NCBI GenBank assembly: GCA_022829145.1
Contig: CM040764.1
Location: 6,733,375-6,797,374 of the forward strand
Direction: 5' to 3'
Source of the DNA: Albula goreensis
Lineage: Eukaryota > Chordata > Actinopteri > Albuliformes > Albulidae
Length of the DNA: 64,000 nt
Part shown: positions 41,101 through 54,136 of the stretch, in pieces
Position numbering within the stretch: position 1 is the first letter of the stretch
Layout of the letters: each line of letters begins with the position of its first letter
Made by a program: the position numbers and the translations under genes
Notes under the pieces: model-generated
The model's database searches: none
What the model was told of the DNA's origin: nothing
The model's input: the letters and a program-made list of their open reading frames with translations, nothing else

Positions 41101-44100
41101 CAAAGGTTACTGGCAAAAGATCAAATAACCCCCAAACTACCAATCAAAACACATCTACAGTAAGAAGAAAGCATTTGACACAGAGGTTCTATTACAGCTG
41201 GTGCATGGGTGTCTATGGTATCTCTGGCTTTGACTGGAGCGTCTATGGTATCTCTGGCTTTGACTGGAGCGTCTATGGTATCTCAAGCATGGACATGAGG
41301 GACTGAGGTTGTGAGTGTTGACAACATACTTTGCTTTCAGTTCCATCAGGGTGAAATATGTGTCTTCTGCTACTGATATCCCAAATCATTTAAGTTTGCT
41401 TTAAAAGGAGGAAACCACCCTAACAGGCCTGTGAAATAATTAAAGGTACCAAAATGTATATGAAGATAGAATGTATGAGCAAACAAAAGCTTCACAGTTG
41501 TTTCCATTGCTCCTGTTATTCCAAACTGTTCAAGCTCACTGTCAAAGAGGAAACCCTCTTGAGAATCTGTAACTTGTTTTCTGTTGCAAGGATCAATATC
41601 ATCCAATAAGCAGCTGGATTAGCTTGGCTTGTAATAATGACGATGATCACCAGGGAGGGCATCCTGTATAGGGACACTGCGAAACACATCTGCAAGGCAT
41701 TGATGTCATTATTAGGGGGGCGGCGGAGTGGAGGACAAAGGTCACACCACAGACAGGAGCATTTGACCAATAAGGTCAGACTTGTCCAAAGCCAATATTA
41801 TCAATCTTATCAAAGGCTGTGGTGTCCATAATGCTAACCTTAGCCCTGGCTCAAGCCTTTAACCAGCCCATGCTCCTAAATCCATTTCCTCACCCCACTT
41901 ATAAACACAGATGATCCTCAGACGGTTCCCTCGGATTGCAAAAACAGTGAGCAATCCAACAAGGCCAAAGCGAGAGAATGCAGGAAATGCCACAGAGAAA
42001 GTCTCAACTGAATCTCCAGAACCGAAAACCTCAGAGAGTGAAATCACATTAGGCCCATGGGTTTGAACTTCGGCTACAGCCACCACAGGCTGACCGGTGG
42101 TGGGGGGTGCTGCGCTCCCACCACCTACCCTGTCCAGCTCCCAGAATCCCCAGAACATGGGATCCGGGGAACGGGAGCTGTTCCACCGGATTGTTTTTAA
42201 TTTGAGAGGCATTTGGTCTTGGTTTAATAACCTAGATCCTGGTGACTCATAGTTCCCATGGCCTCGGCAGCTTACGTACACACAGACTCTGAGAAGTGTC
42301 ACAGCTGCGAGTGTGTAAACAAGACCCGCTCATTATTAACGCTCAACGATTCCCGCGCAGCCTTTTTTTTTTTTTTTTTTTTCTTTTTTGGTCCACTGTG
42401 TTTACGGAAAGTGAGGGAGGCCACAACGGCACTCTGTGTTCCCCTCCTGGGTCCACCCGCCCCAGCTTCACTTCCGAAGTGTCTGCTGCAGGGTCACCAT
42501 CACCACCTCTTCTGCAATACCTCCCTGTGGCTCCCGAACCACGGACACAGCCGCCGATGGACATTCTCCACAATGCACAAGGTGTATATACAGGTACATA
42601 TACAGGTCCTTTAGTCCTTATTAATTTCCACTGCATCACTTGGCAGTACTGAATAGTATTTGCACTGCAGTCCCTGTTTTGAGTCATATGCTTTTCCCAG
42701 CACAGACAGACTACAGACGATGCCAGAGTCAGTAGGGTAACAGCTCCCAGAAAGAGACTCTCAGACAATCCCCTCCCCCACTCCCCCTCCCCCTCCCCCA
42801 ACCCGACTCTCTGAAGGACGTGGGCGAGACGCTTAGATGTTTCCCAGAGTTTCCTTCCTTTTTGTTATCACTTTCTTTTCTCTTTGTGATGCACACAAAT
42901 AAAGCACTGTTGCGCGGAGAGTGAGTCACGGGGAAGGAATTCCTCCGTCATTAAGATGTGTGGAGTGACTGTCAGGAGAGGGAGGGAATGGAGGGAGCAT
43001 GCTTTGCAGAGCAGTGGCTGGGGGGATGAGGAAAGAGAGGCGACATGGGACTCTCTTGGGCTCTCGTGGGCTTTCAGATTCACTCGCGTGAGATATGATA
43101 ATCTACCACTGCATTCGCCTCCGCGAAGCAACATGGACGAGGATGACGACGTCGGCACGGAAACGCAACTTCTGCAGACAACAGGCGCCTGGTGCTCAAC
43201 CCTCGCGCTCCCACTCTCAATTAAAACCTTGTGCAGGTCCTTCATTAACTCTGATACACTTCAATTCGGCGGGGCGAATGAGCACCCAAGGTTCCTTTTA
43301 TAGACGGCCATAAAGATGGTCAACAAAGCATTCCCTGCCGGTCCCTTCATCATGCTGCGTTACCCAATAAAACATGAAAAAACAAACAGGGAAGGGGCCG
43401 TCTGTTCTCCGTCAGCAGAGCAGCCAGCTGATACCGCCGACTTACCGCACGCCACATAGTCTGTGTGCCGTGTGCAGTCCGGGCATGTCTGATAAGCAGA
43501 GGCAGGAAGCGAGCCTATCTGGCTGAATCTAGGTCAACCTGGTTCAGGTATTCAAACTTCTCTCTCACTCTGCTTTTTTTTCCATGTATGCCATCACTCC
43601 CTTTAAACAGCGGGGGCTGCCAGAACTTGCCCACTCTGCAGAATCTGCCGTTTATATTCACAGTGGAAGGAAGGCAGGAAGTGTGCCATACTAAGAAGGC
43701 CGCACCCTTTTACCCTCCTAAATTAGACCTGCTGGCAGGAGGTTTGCGACCTCCCCCCGCCACCCTTACCTTGTCCCAACAATGGGGGACATTTTGTCCT
43801 CTTTGTTCACCCCAGTATTGTGCCCTTGCACATGCTGGGGAGTCCATTCTGACACCCACCCGAAAGCCATGAAGGGAGCAGAGCAACAGGAAAGACAAAG
43901 AAACAGGGATTTCTCAATTCAAAAGGCTGCCATTTGGAGTTTGGAGTGGAGTGACTGCACCCCTCTGCTTGGCCACAACCAGGCCAAGATTCCTCAGATG
44001 AAATAGGGAAATAGGAAAAAGGAGGGGAGTGGGGAAGTCTGGGGGAAAAATATGCTTTCTGTCCCAATGTGAATGGACCTCCCTCAGTGCTGACAAAGAA

Positions 44101-47100
44101 TTGCCAGAACTGGGGGCCCCACCGCAAGGGCTGCTGGGATAGCCGCTGCACCCATGTGGAGGAACCTGCCCTCCTCACATCAGCTGCTTCCTTCCTGGGC
44201 TTTGAACTCCCACCCAATCAGGTAGAAGAGGAAAGAAACCTCTCTGTTGTGCTTCTTATCCAAAAAAACCTTGCCTTTCCACTGACACTCTCTTTAAACC
44301 CCCCTCTCCCCCAACATGTGTGTAAAATACGACACCAAAGTAAATCTAATGCAAACCAGGTCATAACATTTGCATGGGAATAGCCGGCTCACATAGCTAC
44401 ACTGTCCAGTGTCCTGCCGTCACATGTGAATCCCATTTGCTCTGACGTTTTTGGATTTCACTGAAGGAAACTTTCACAAGTTTTTAAAGAGGAGAGGAGG
44501 TTTAAACCACATGCTGCTGTTTTAGCTCAACCTATGCTTCTCTGACACCTGCACAATAACTGTGGGTCGGGGTGAGGAGGGGGTGGTTGCTGCTTAAAAA
44601 GGTCTTGGGGCAACCCTGCGCCACCCCCTTGTCAAACAGTCAGGAGGCTGCCAGGCCCCTTGATGGCAGATAGCCCAGCTTACATGACTCCACGCAAGAG
44701 GCCCAAAGAGCGAGCCGCAGCTTGTCTGCTTGTCAGCAGGGGGACCTCTGTTTTGACAGCCATGTTTTATGTAGTTTAACAGGGATCTTTAACAGAGTCA
44801 TGGTGTAGAAAAACACACAGGAACATTTCCGACCTTTTTTCTTTTCCGCGTTTCTTTTCTTAAAGATATCGCCTCCAAACATCCATCAAACACACATCCT
44901 TTTGGTCACTACTATGCTACCCACTCTTCATTTCTGGCAGTTTTATTAGAACTCATACAATTATGCAACCATCCCTACACATGATTAAATGCAATGCGAT
45001 TCTTTTGATAACTGCAAAACAAAGATTAACTTCCATAAAAAAGAGCTTAAGGGGGAGTATCTAGTAAAGGGAACACTCCCTGAGAGTGATGTACATCCTA
45101 CTAAACAGGGAGGGGGTGCAGACAGCTGTCCTGCATCAAAGTGCAACACAGTCCATCACCCTCACCAGCACATGTGCAGGGCCTTTACCTACTCCAGCAG
45201 GTGGAAGGTGCAGGCAATGATGTGACCGCCCCAACGCTTCCACAATGCAACCATGCATAGCACAAACAATGGGATTTTAACATGCATTGTCAACTTAAGT
45301 TCAGACAATAACCATGATGGACAAGAAATTTACCATCATGAGTATATTCCAGTTTGTTTTAAGGCAATTTATCAGGTAAATTTAGCTTATTTTCAGCAGA
45401 TCGTTTTCAGCTGTATTCTTTACTGGGAGATGAGCAGGGAGACCGGGCTGACCTGCTCACCCGTAAATCAGACACCCGAGGTGTTTTTGGGGGGGTTAGA
45501 GGCTGCTAGAGGCCATAAACCAGTGGGAAGGGGGGAGGGGAGGGGTTGTGAACACCTCACCAGCTTCATCTGGTGGTGGATAATAATGCTCTGTGTGTGC
45601 ACAAAAACCTCACGAAAAATGTTATCAGACGTCTGCTGTTACTCCCTGGTGTAACCGTATATCGCTGAGGAGTTTAACCTGCCGGGCTGTGGGAACAGAG
45701 CAGGCTCTTTGTTGTGAGCTTTTTCCGTGTGCTCTCCGGGCAAACAGGCCCACCCCGGCAAAACCGCTTACTCTGCTAGGCCAGATAAAAAGTTTCGGTT
45801 GGGCAGGCAGGCGTGTTTCTACAGCTGCGGTCTCCCCCAGCGTGGAAGAGGAGTCCTGTCCTTGAAAACGCTCTTTTTCTCACCAGGCGGGCACCTGGAC
45901 AGAGGGACGATGTGAAGCATTTTCTTTTTCTTCTTGTGTTTTTCACCCCCTGCCTTTGCCTCCAGGCCATACCCCAAAACCAGCCCCCACCCCACCCCCC
46001 ACCCAATGTTCCTTGCCCCTTCTTCTCAGGTGGGAAACAGCTGAAATAAAGATTTGGAAGCCTGGTCTTCCAAGAACGATAAGAGAGAGCTGCGCCAATA
46101 AGATGCCTCAGTGCTACATGGTTCAGTCCTCCAGCCCCTTCACCTGCTCGTCAACCATCGCTGAAATCATTGTTCCTGGAAGAGCATATGGTAGCTGTTG
46201 TGTAAACTGTGGTGGTTAGTGATGAATAAAGGGCAGCAGGGGAGGGGTGCTGCACTGGGGTGGAAGAGTCAACCACACACTGGATCGGCAGGACAACAAC
46301 GTCTTTCTGACAAAACATTGCAACAGTCCCTGGAATGTGCTCGCACAATTGGCACGAATTCGGCTTGTGCACATGACGGATGAATCAAAACAAAAAACAC
46401 AATTTATCTCCACAGCAACAGGCCCCCCCACAGGTATTCAAATGGCCAATCAACATTCAGACCACACCGGCTGTACACAATGGTCTAAAACAGATGCCGT
46501 TTTGGTTAACAAGAAAGATATCAAAAAGCAACATGATAGGGCTTTTCCCTGCCTTTAGCGTGTGCCGGTCCCATCTGAGTGTGATGGTTTATGGGCTGCG
46601 GTGCGAGCGCTGACAGGATTCGCTGTAAACAAGCTGCGCCATCACTGACATCCATCTGCCTCGGCAGAGGGCAGTCCCATCACCCAACTCAACACCAGTC
46701 CCCTACTGAAAGGCCTCTGACAAGGCCTAGAATCACCACTCCCTCCCTGCTTTCCCTCAATCCCATTGAAAGTCTTGTTAACGAGCATAACGAGTCTAAC
46801 TTAACGAGCAAGATTTTTTCAATTGACTCCTCAAATGGGGGAGGGGGTTAGGGGTAAGGTGTTTAAACAACAATCGTCATGGTAGTTGATTGGGGAGTTT
46901 CACACCCATTTATGATTGAATAGATTGAATAGTGGTAAGATATCTCTTGCCACTGCTGGCAGTTACACTTGCTTGAAACCAAAAAAAAAAAGCTTTCATG
47001 GGCAAAGTGGAATGATCATCACCCTGGATCATCATCTGGAGGGTCCAGGGAGAAAAATCACCACCACACCCCACATACTGCTTACTAGCTCTTACTAGTT

Positions 47101-50100
47101 GTGTGTATACAGGATGTAGAATAATGGTCCCCCCTCCCCCAGTCACTTCCTTTAGTATGTACAGGGCAAATGTTCCCAATTGCCTAAAAGGTTACTGGTC
47201 TTGTAAGCCAATCAGAAATCAGCCTGGATCACCTGAGAGGCCTGCGATACTCACTAAATGCGGGGAAAATGAACCATGGCCCAAAGTCAGAATTATCAAT
47301 CATATGATGAGTGATTAATGAGATGCAGGCTGATTTGAAACCTCACAAAAAAAAACAAGGGACTAAGATTGGACTCAATGGCGATAAACGCAAAACATGG
47401 CCCCAATGAACAAATGAATGCCATGTGGGCCAACAGGCCGCTCCTCTTCTCTCTAACATGTGCAAGCATTTTCAAATGCACCGTCATGTCTATTACAGTC
47501 ACACCTGGAGCAATCCACCGCCCTCCTCCGTTATCCTTCCTAGAGGCACTATCCCGTTAATTACTGTAACCGGAACGCTGTGTGGGTGCTGAAGACACCT
47601 ATGGCATTTCCTCATGTCCCATAGCAATTTTTGAGTGAAGAGACATTTCCCCCAGCCAGTCCTGAGGACCCCGGAGTCATTTAGAGAATCTCTCAGAAAG
47701 GGGAGGGGGTGCAGAGGGGGCAGATGGAGATGGACAACAGAGGGTAGGGGAAATGGAGAAGGAATTTAAGAGAGGGAAAGAGGGAAGAGTGTGAGAGAAG
47801 GGGGAGCAGACAGGGACAGATAATGAGAGAAAGCAGGAGGGAGAGGGAAGGGAAGAAAGCATGAAGAGGGAGAGATAGGAAAAACTAGAGAGGGAGGATA
47901 AGACTGACAAGCTTAATTTAATTTACTAAAACCCATGATGCAACAGTCAAAATGGAGTGCATTGCGCTGCAGTACATGCCATTAATTCCACACAATTAAA
48001 TTGGCTGCAACAGTTACATTCCAATGTGCTACACAATTAACCTGACACAGATATCACACAAACTGAGGTAGGTTATTCAGTATGATAACTACGTCACGTT
48101 TGGGATGTCAAAATAGGGTGAAGGAAGAGGGAAGGAGTAGGGAGGAAGGGAAGAAGGGGGGGAGGAAAAGGATGTGGGGAGAGATTCAGCGCAGACCTTT
48201 TTATTCATGCATCGGTTTAACATCGGGCTTAACAGACGGGCCTCAGTGAGACATCTGAACCTTTTTATCTCCGGGTCGGAATCAAAGAGGCGAAGCCGGA
48301 GCAGTGAGGGGCTCAGTGGGGTCTGTCTCCTGCTCCTTTTAACCCCAATCACACGACAGGCCAGGAGCTCTTTCCAATAAATCCGCAGCGGTCAAACGGC
48401 CAGCACATCTTGGAGTGATTCTGCTTTCATTTTCTTTGTTGTTGTTTGAAGCATGTTCATTTGTCACACACACTGGATATGGGTACACTTACACACACAT
48501 GCTCACACACACGCTCACACACAGATATCTTTGATTGAAATTCAGACTCCTCTGCACTCAACAAGGAATAGCCAGAACACACACTTCACATGCAAGCCTG
48601 CCCAAGAGAATCTGTCCAATGCAACACACACACCATCTTCCACAACTCAATACACCAGCTATCTCTACTCACACACCACCTCCTGCAACTCAGAACACCA
48701 GCTTTATCTCCTCATACACCAGCTTCCCTCTTCCATGTATACAGTATTAATCCTTGAATAAATAAATTTTCCTGGAAAAATGCTAGGCAGACATTCTCAT
48801 CAGTGGCCATTTTGCATTTTTTGCAGTCTGTGTGGTATTAAAATATGGATCACACACCAGCAAATGAGGATGCTTCCCCTGCTCAACACACCCACTCACA
48901 GCCTTCTCTTAGTGCCTCAGATTAGACCACACACACCCAGATGCTTTCCTGTCTAAGATATCCCAGAGTTCTGTGGGTAACCCTGTAATTGGTGAAGATG
49001 GTACGTTTAAAGATGGTAAGTTGAATTTCAGCACTGATAGTGGAAGAGGATGCTAAGAGGATGAATTTAAGACCTTACGGCAGTGTAAGGATCAAGGGCA
49101 TATGCCCATGGCACAGCACCAGACAATGCAGCCACAATGGGTTAAATGGAGAGATGATCCTCCTACAGCATAGGTAATGTCTGATTGGTGCTTTATTTGT
49201 GCAAGGGCCAATCACAGTGCGGATAAGAGTCAACTCTGCTGCTGCTGCTGCTTCCTCCTGAGTCTGCAGGGGGCATTTCTGGTAGGCCGCACAATAAAAG
49301 GCCTTATTGATTTAGCAGAGTCAAGAAACAGAAATATGTTTTTTTAGTGAAGGGGGCTTAGAGGATCATCTCAAGGTGTCTACATGCCTGTCGAGCACTG
49401 GGTCAGAGAAGGGGGGGGGAGGCTAAGAGTAGAGGCGCCGTTTCAGTGCGCCTGAGTTTTGGTCACAGAGTGTTACTTTGTTGTACATGCCCCGGCCTGC
49501 CCTCTCCGGCTGACACCGACCGCCCAGACGAGGCCCCCATTCTTTGTCCCAAACGGCCAACACAGCTGACACCCCGTCTGCCGCCGCTGGCGAGGAAGTG
49601 GCACCACATCCACCCAGCCGGGGGCCATCGAGACAGGGCCAAATTCAGCGCTGTGTCGTGAAAAAGAACACGGAGGAGGCCTTCGCTCCTGACTAGCCCC
49701 CCTCTTCATCCTCCCATAAACAGAGGAAGCAGTGTGGTACTACAGTCAGCAAGCAGGACATAATGAGCATGCTGCAGGTTTCATTCCCATGCAGGGCACT
49801 GCCATTTTACCTTTGATCAAAGGTTCTTCACCTCAACTGTATCACTAAATACCCAGCTGTATAGAAAGATAGTGAGTAAAAAAGTAGTCTGTGTAAGTTA
49901 CTATGGATGAGGATGTCTACCATTTTCAGAAACATAACAGCTTCTCTTCAGACTGCCTGAACGGTGTGGTTTTACACCTTTGGGTTTTTCCACAACTCTT
50001 ATAATGACTCGACAGTCTCCCCTTGACTGTGCTCAGGCCGAGGCACCCTACCTTTTTGGAACAGGTGAAGACTGAGCCGCTAGGACTTGTGGGACAAGCT

Positions 50101-53100
50101 GACCTCCAGGCGAATACGAGGCCTCTGTGATTACCAGGAATGAAGGTGATTTCAGTAGTGCTCCCGGTGGCTCGCGAGCTTGCGTCAGCCCGAGGGGCTG
50201 ATGTAACTTCGCTTTTTAGCCCAGCTAAAATCCAGAAGCTGACAGATGGAATGCGTAATTGCGGTCGAGGCACATGCCGTGAATGATAAGGTCATTTCTA
50301 ACAGCTGAAATGAAAAAGGTACAAAAATTGTCTATTTCATTCTTTTCGACATGCACTCATCATGGATGGTCCTGCTAAAACGAGCGTGTCAAATTGTGGA
50401 TGCACCCCCAAGGTCTGGTACCAAACCTGGAATTTGCCAGGTCTTACTGCAGCTGGCCACCCTCAAGGAGAGCATTAAGCTTTCAGCCAGCAGGCTGCCC
50501 ATGTGTCACTGCTCAATAGCGCCCCCTGAGGTCAGGTGCTTCAAATCTACAACATACCAGCTGTGCACAACGTTTTCTGCCCTGATGACCAGCATTTGCT
50601 TGTCTTGGCAGGACATGGCTCCAAGATAATGCAAACCTGCTAACGAGACAAGGCATTTAAACTCTTAAAGGGCAAGAAACTTCATAGAAAATGGCCTGAA
50701 AAAAGAATACAACAGTAACAAAGGGTAAAAAGAAGACTCATCCAGCAAAATAAAACCATCTCTCTGCACTGCTCTAGAGATAACCCCCTCTTCAAGCAAA
50801 GCACACATTCTCCTGGCCTTGGGCAACACCTAGCTCACAGCGTTCATCTCCAAACCCACCATGTCCTCAGTGCTACACCTGGGCCTAGCAGGGCCTACAC
50901 ACTACGCAGGAATCGCCAAAATGGGGCTCCTATAAGCTTTCATATACAGTTTCACTGAGGGATGCAGCAGCTTCAGACATCTGCTACTCATACAGGGTGA
51001 ATTCCTTCAGCTGGCAGATATGTGCGCAGACAGAATGGGGTTGGGGGGAGGGGGATTATCGTAAAAGATAATCAAATAAATCCTTCCTGGAACCATACAC
51101 AAGTTCTCAGGCGTAAACACCCCTGAACACTTGACAAGCTTGTCACTTTATGATGTTATAAATGTCACAGAAAAGTTACAGGGCTTACGGACAGTAACCC
51201 AAGCCACAAGGCTCCCGCAACACTAAAAGTTATCGGAGGCCAACCTTAATTTTCTGACCAAAACCATTACTGGGTATGCATCTAAGACTGCATAAATAAA
51301 TATATAAAAGCGCTCGTACATATCTGGGCATGATCTTTGAAGGAAGACTGACATGAGTGTCACAGTTTATGATCAAACCCTGGGATTGTTTACCATTGGC
51401 GGTTTATCTTTTGTCATGCAATGAATTTCTCTCCAAATCATACCCTGAGGGCAAGATAGTATCCTGTTACAAAATTTTCTATTTCTCCGTCCCGCATCAG
51501 ATTAGCACAATAAAAAATAACATTCCAAAATCACAGAGAAGCAGAGGCCTGGGCCGATCAAATCCGACTGGATTAAAAAAATAAACTCCGTTAAGTAATG
51601 TAAAGTAAACAATCGTCGTTTGGAGATTTGTTCCAGCGTTAGCTCTGTTAATTCAGTCTGTCCTGTGTGTGTGATTTGGGGGTGGGGGGGTTAGGAGGAC
51701 ACCCCTCTCGAGGCAGGCCAATCGGGGACAGAACGTTCGGGAACCCGACGCCCACTTCCACTCCAAATAAACAAGGAATGGGGGAGGGGGCAACGACAGA
51801 CAGAAACACAGACAGGCACACTGCATGGGCGGCCAACCATCCAGAAGCAGACAGACAGACAGACAGACAAACACAGAGCGAGACCTAGACAGACAGACAG
51901 GGAGTACGTCATCACCGAGCCAACCACAGAGAAAAAGGAAAAAAAGGCCAACTAAAACGAGCAGCGACTCTGCCTTAAAAAGAGTACTTTGCAAGTTATT
52001 AGTCTGACAACATTAAGGCAAAAAAAAAAAGTCAAAAGCTAAATATACAGCGGCCCCCGCCCGAGTAAAATATTTCACGGCTGATGAATATTTGAATAAT
52101 GATTCATTGTTTAAGAGTGGCTGAGACTGGCAGTCTGAGGAGGGGGGGAGTCTTCAGCTGCACTGATACAGAGAAAAGCCACGTCAGCAGAGCACCCAGG
52201 CTGACAAGGGAAAGCTTGACTGTCTGGTGCAAAGGGAGGGAGGGAGGGAGAGAGAGAGGGAGGAGACTGGGAGGGAGGAGGAGGAGGCTTGAGAGAGAAA
52301 GAAAGGAAGAGAATGGAAGAGGAAGAGAGGGGAGGGCCCAAGACAGAGGGACACAGAGGAAAAGAGGGAGAGAGGGTCACAACGCTTTTGCTGGCTAATG
52401 TATGAACGACGAATGAAAGAGAGGAGGGGGGAGAGGAAAAGGGACAGACTGAGGGGGGGAAACAATGAGAGAAGACCACGAGAGCTAGAAAGGGAGAAAG
52501 AGGGAGAGGTGGAGGAAAAAGCACCCCACTGACACTCTGGGGGTTCTGGGGTCCCAGCGCTGGGCCGGTTCGTCAGGTCTGATGTCTGGAGCTCAGCTCA
52601 AAGCCCTCTTGTACAGGCGAGCCACTCCTCCAAAGGGGGGAGGTGGGATTTTAAAGGCAGCAGGAAAGTCCGCTCTGGTCCTCCGGCCCTTGAATGCAGT
52701 TCCCCCAGCCGCTTTCCGGCTACCCTTCTCCAGCCCCCTTCCTTAGAGGACCGGAGGTATGCTGGTCCCCCTCGAGGTGAGCAGTGGCATTCCCCTACAC
52801 CCCCCATCCGCACGCAGGCCTCTCGTTGGGTGCAGGAGGAGGAAGAAGGCATTCCGGTGAGAGAGGGTCAGTCTGGGGGGGAGGGGGGTGTTTGGCCAGG
52901 AAGTGTCTCAGCTGGAGAATGCATGGTCTGGGCTCTGGACGGGCCCAGACATGCCTGGCCTGCCTTTCTTGCCTGGGTCCCCAGACTGCTCCACACTGTT
53001 GGACAGTTCCCCTCACACTCAACACTAGAATCACCTCCCCACTGCTAGGTGTGCTACTTTTCCAGCTACACCCAGAGCTGAGCATGCTAATCTCCCAGCT

Positions 53101-54105
53101 ATACCAAAGGTATGCTGGCATAACAAAATACTCTGCATGCTAATCTCCCAGATATAGAAAAGACCTAACATGCTAATCTCCAGCTACAAACAGTACTGAG
53201 CACACGAATGTCCCTGCTACACCTAGTACGGAGAATGCTAATCTCTCAGCTACGCCCAGCAGAGCATGCTAATCTTAAAATACACCCAGCCTCAGTTTGG
53301 CCAGATTTGGACAACCTCCCAGTAATGTGTCTAGAACGGCCAGCGGCTTCATTCAGTGCAATGTCATTTGATGCGTTGTCATTCGGCGTGACATCATTCA
53401 GTGTGATGTCATTCGGTGTGACATCATTCGGTGTGTCTTTAATTGGTGTGATGTCTAAAGCCAAAGCTCTGTCTCCAGGCAGCACACTGGAAACGCGACT
53501 GTGCTTTCAGCCAGGGCTGGCATCGGATCAGGGAAGGCCTGGTTCAGCTCAACAGAGATACAGGGGACACACTTTTGGACCAGTCTCTGTCATTACCGCG
53601 TTGCTGGCATTAACAAAAGAAAAGTGACTAATGGCCTTCTGCTCTGCCAGTGTGTCTCAGGAGTCGGATGAAAGTGGCCCAAAATGGGTGCCAGCCCCCT
53701 AGGCCTTTACCTCCAGTCTGGTAACAGAAAGCATCACTTTTTCCCTGTGCAGTGTCCAGGGCAAACACAGAAGACGGGGTGGGGGACCTGGTGGGGGGGG
53801 AATCTACCCAGTCATCGCCTGCCATGCCACCGGTGGCAATGGCACACCAGCGAGGCCTGGGAAGCGTTTGCGCCGGCGTTTAGGAGCGAGAGGGCAGCAC
53901 TCCCACTTTCATCCGGCGCCGGAGCCGGACCCACATCTGGAAGGCGGGAGCACAGCGACGTCTGAGGCCTCATTCCGCCCGTCGGCCCGGCCGCCGCTGC
54001 TGTCCCGGCTCCAGACGCACTCTCTCACCCCAGGAAAACTGAGCCCGAGCGCCAGCCAGTGTGCAGGAGGAGGAGAAAAAGGGATGGATTCTTTCTCCCT
54101 TCCCC

Positions 54106-54136
<31 letters not shown>

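Larger units (their letters stand above)
41001..52000. other. Giant intron, segment 3: tandem repeat, SINE, purine tracts, no gene
   Basis: This holds a 30-base tandem repeat (41211-41284), a poly-T run (42363-42382), a strong C-rich tract (42768-42804), purine-rich tracts (47695-47905 and 48115-48182), a minus-strand SINE tail (48779-48830), a plus-strand SINE (49742-49922), a CTCF-like motif (50517-50534) and ACAG repeats (51846-51900). No coding similarity is recognised. Confidence 0.75.

Noticed and set aside
41211..41284. CRISPR-like appearance of 30-base direct repeats
   Set aside because: The copies abut without spacers and the genome is vertebrate; it is a simple tandem repeat.
44738..44756. 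Further CTCF-like sequences (also 7546-7556)
   Set aside because: The core matches are partial and fail at key positions, so they were not listed as sites.
53208..53627. 139-codon frame with a five-residue repeat (S-F-G-V-T type)
   Set aside because: The periodicity comes from a 15-base minisatellite, a multiple of three. Degenerate copies and missing context argue against a protein.
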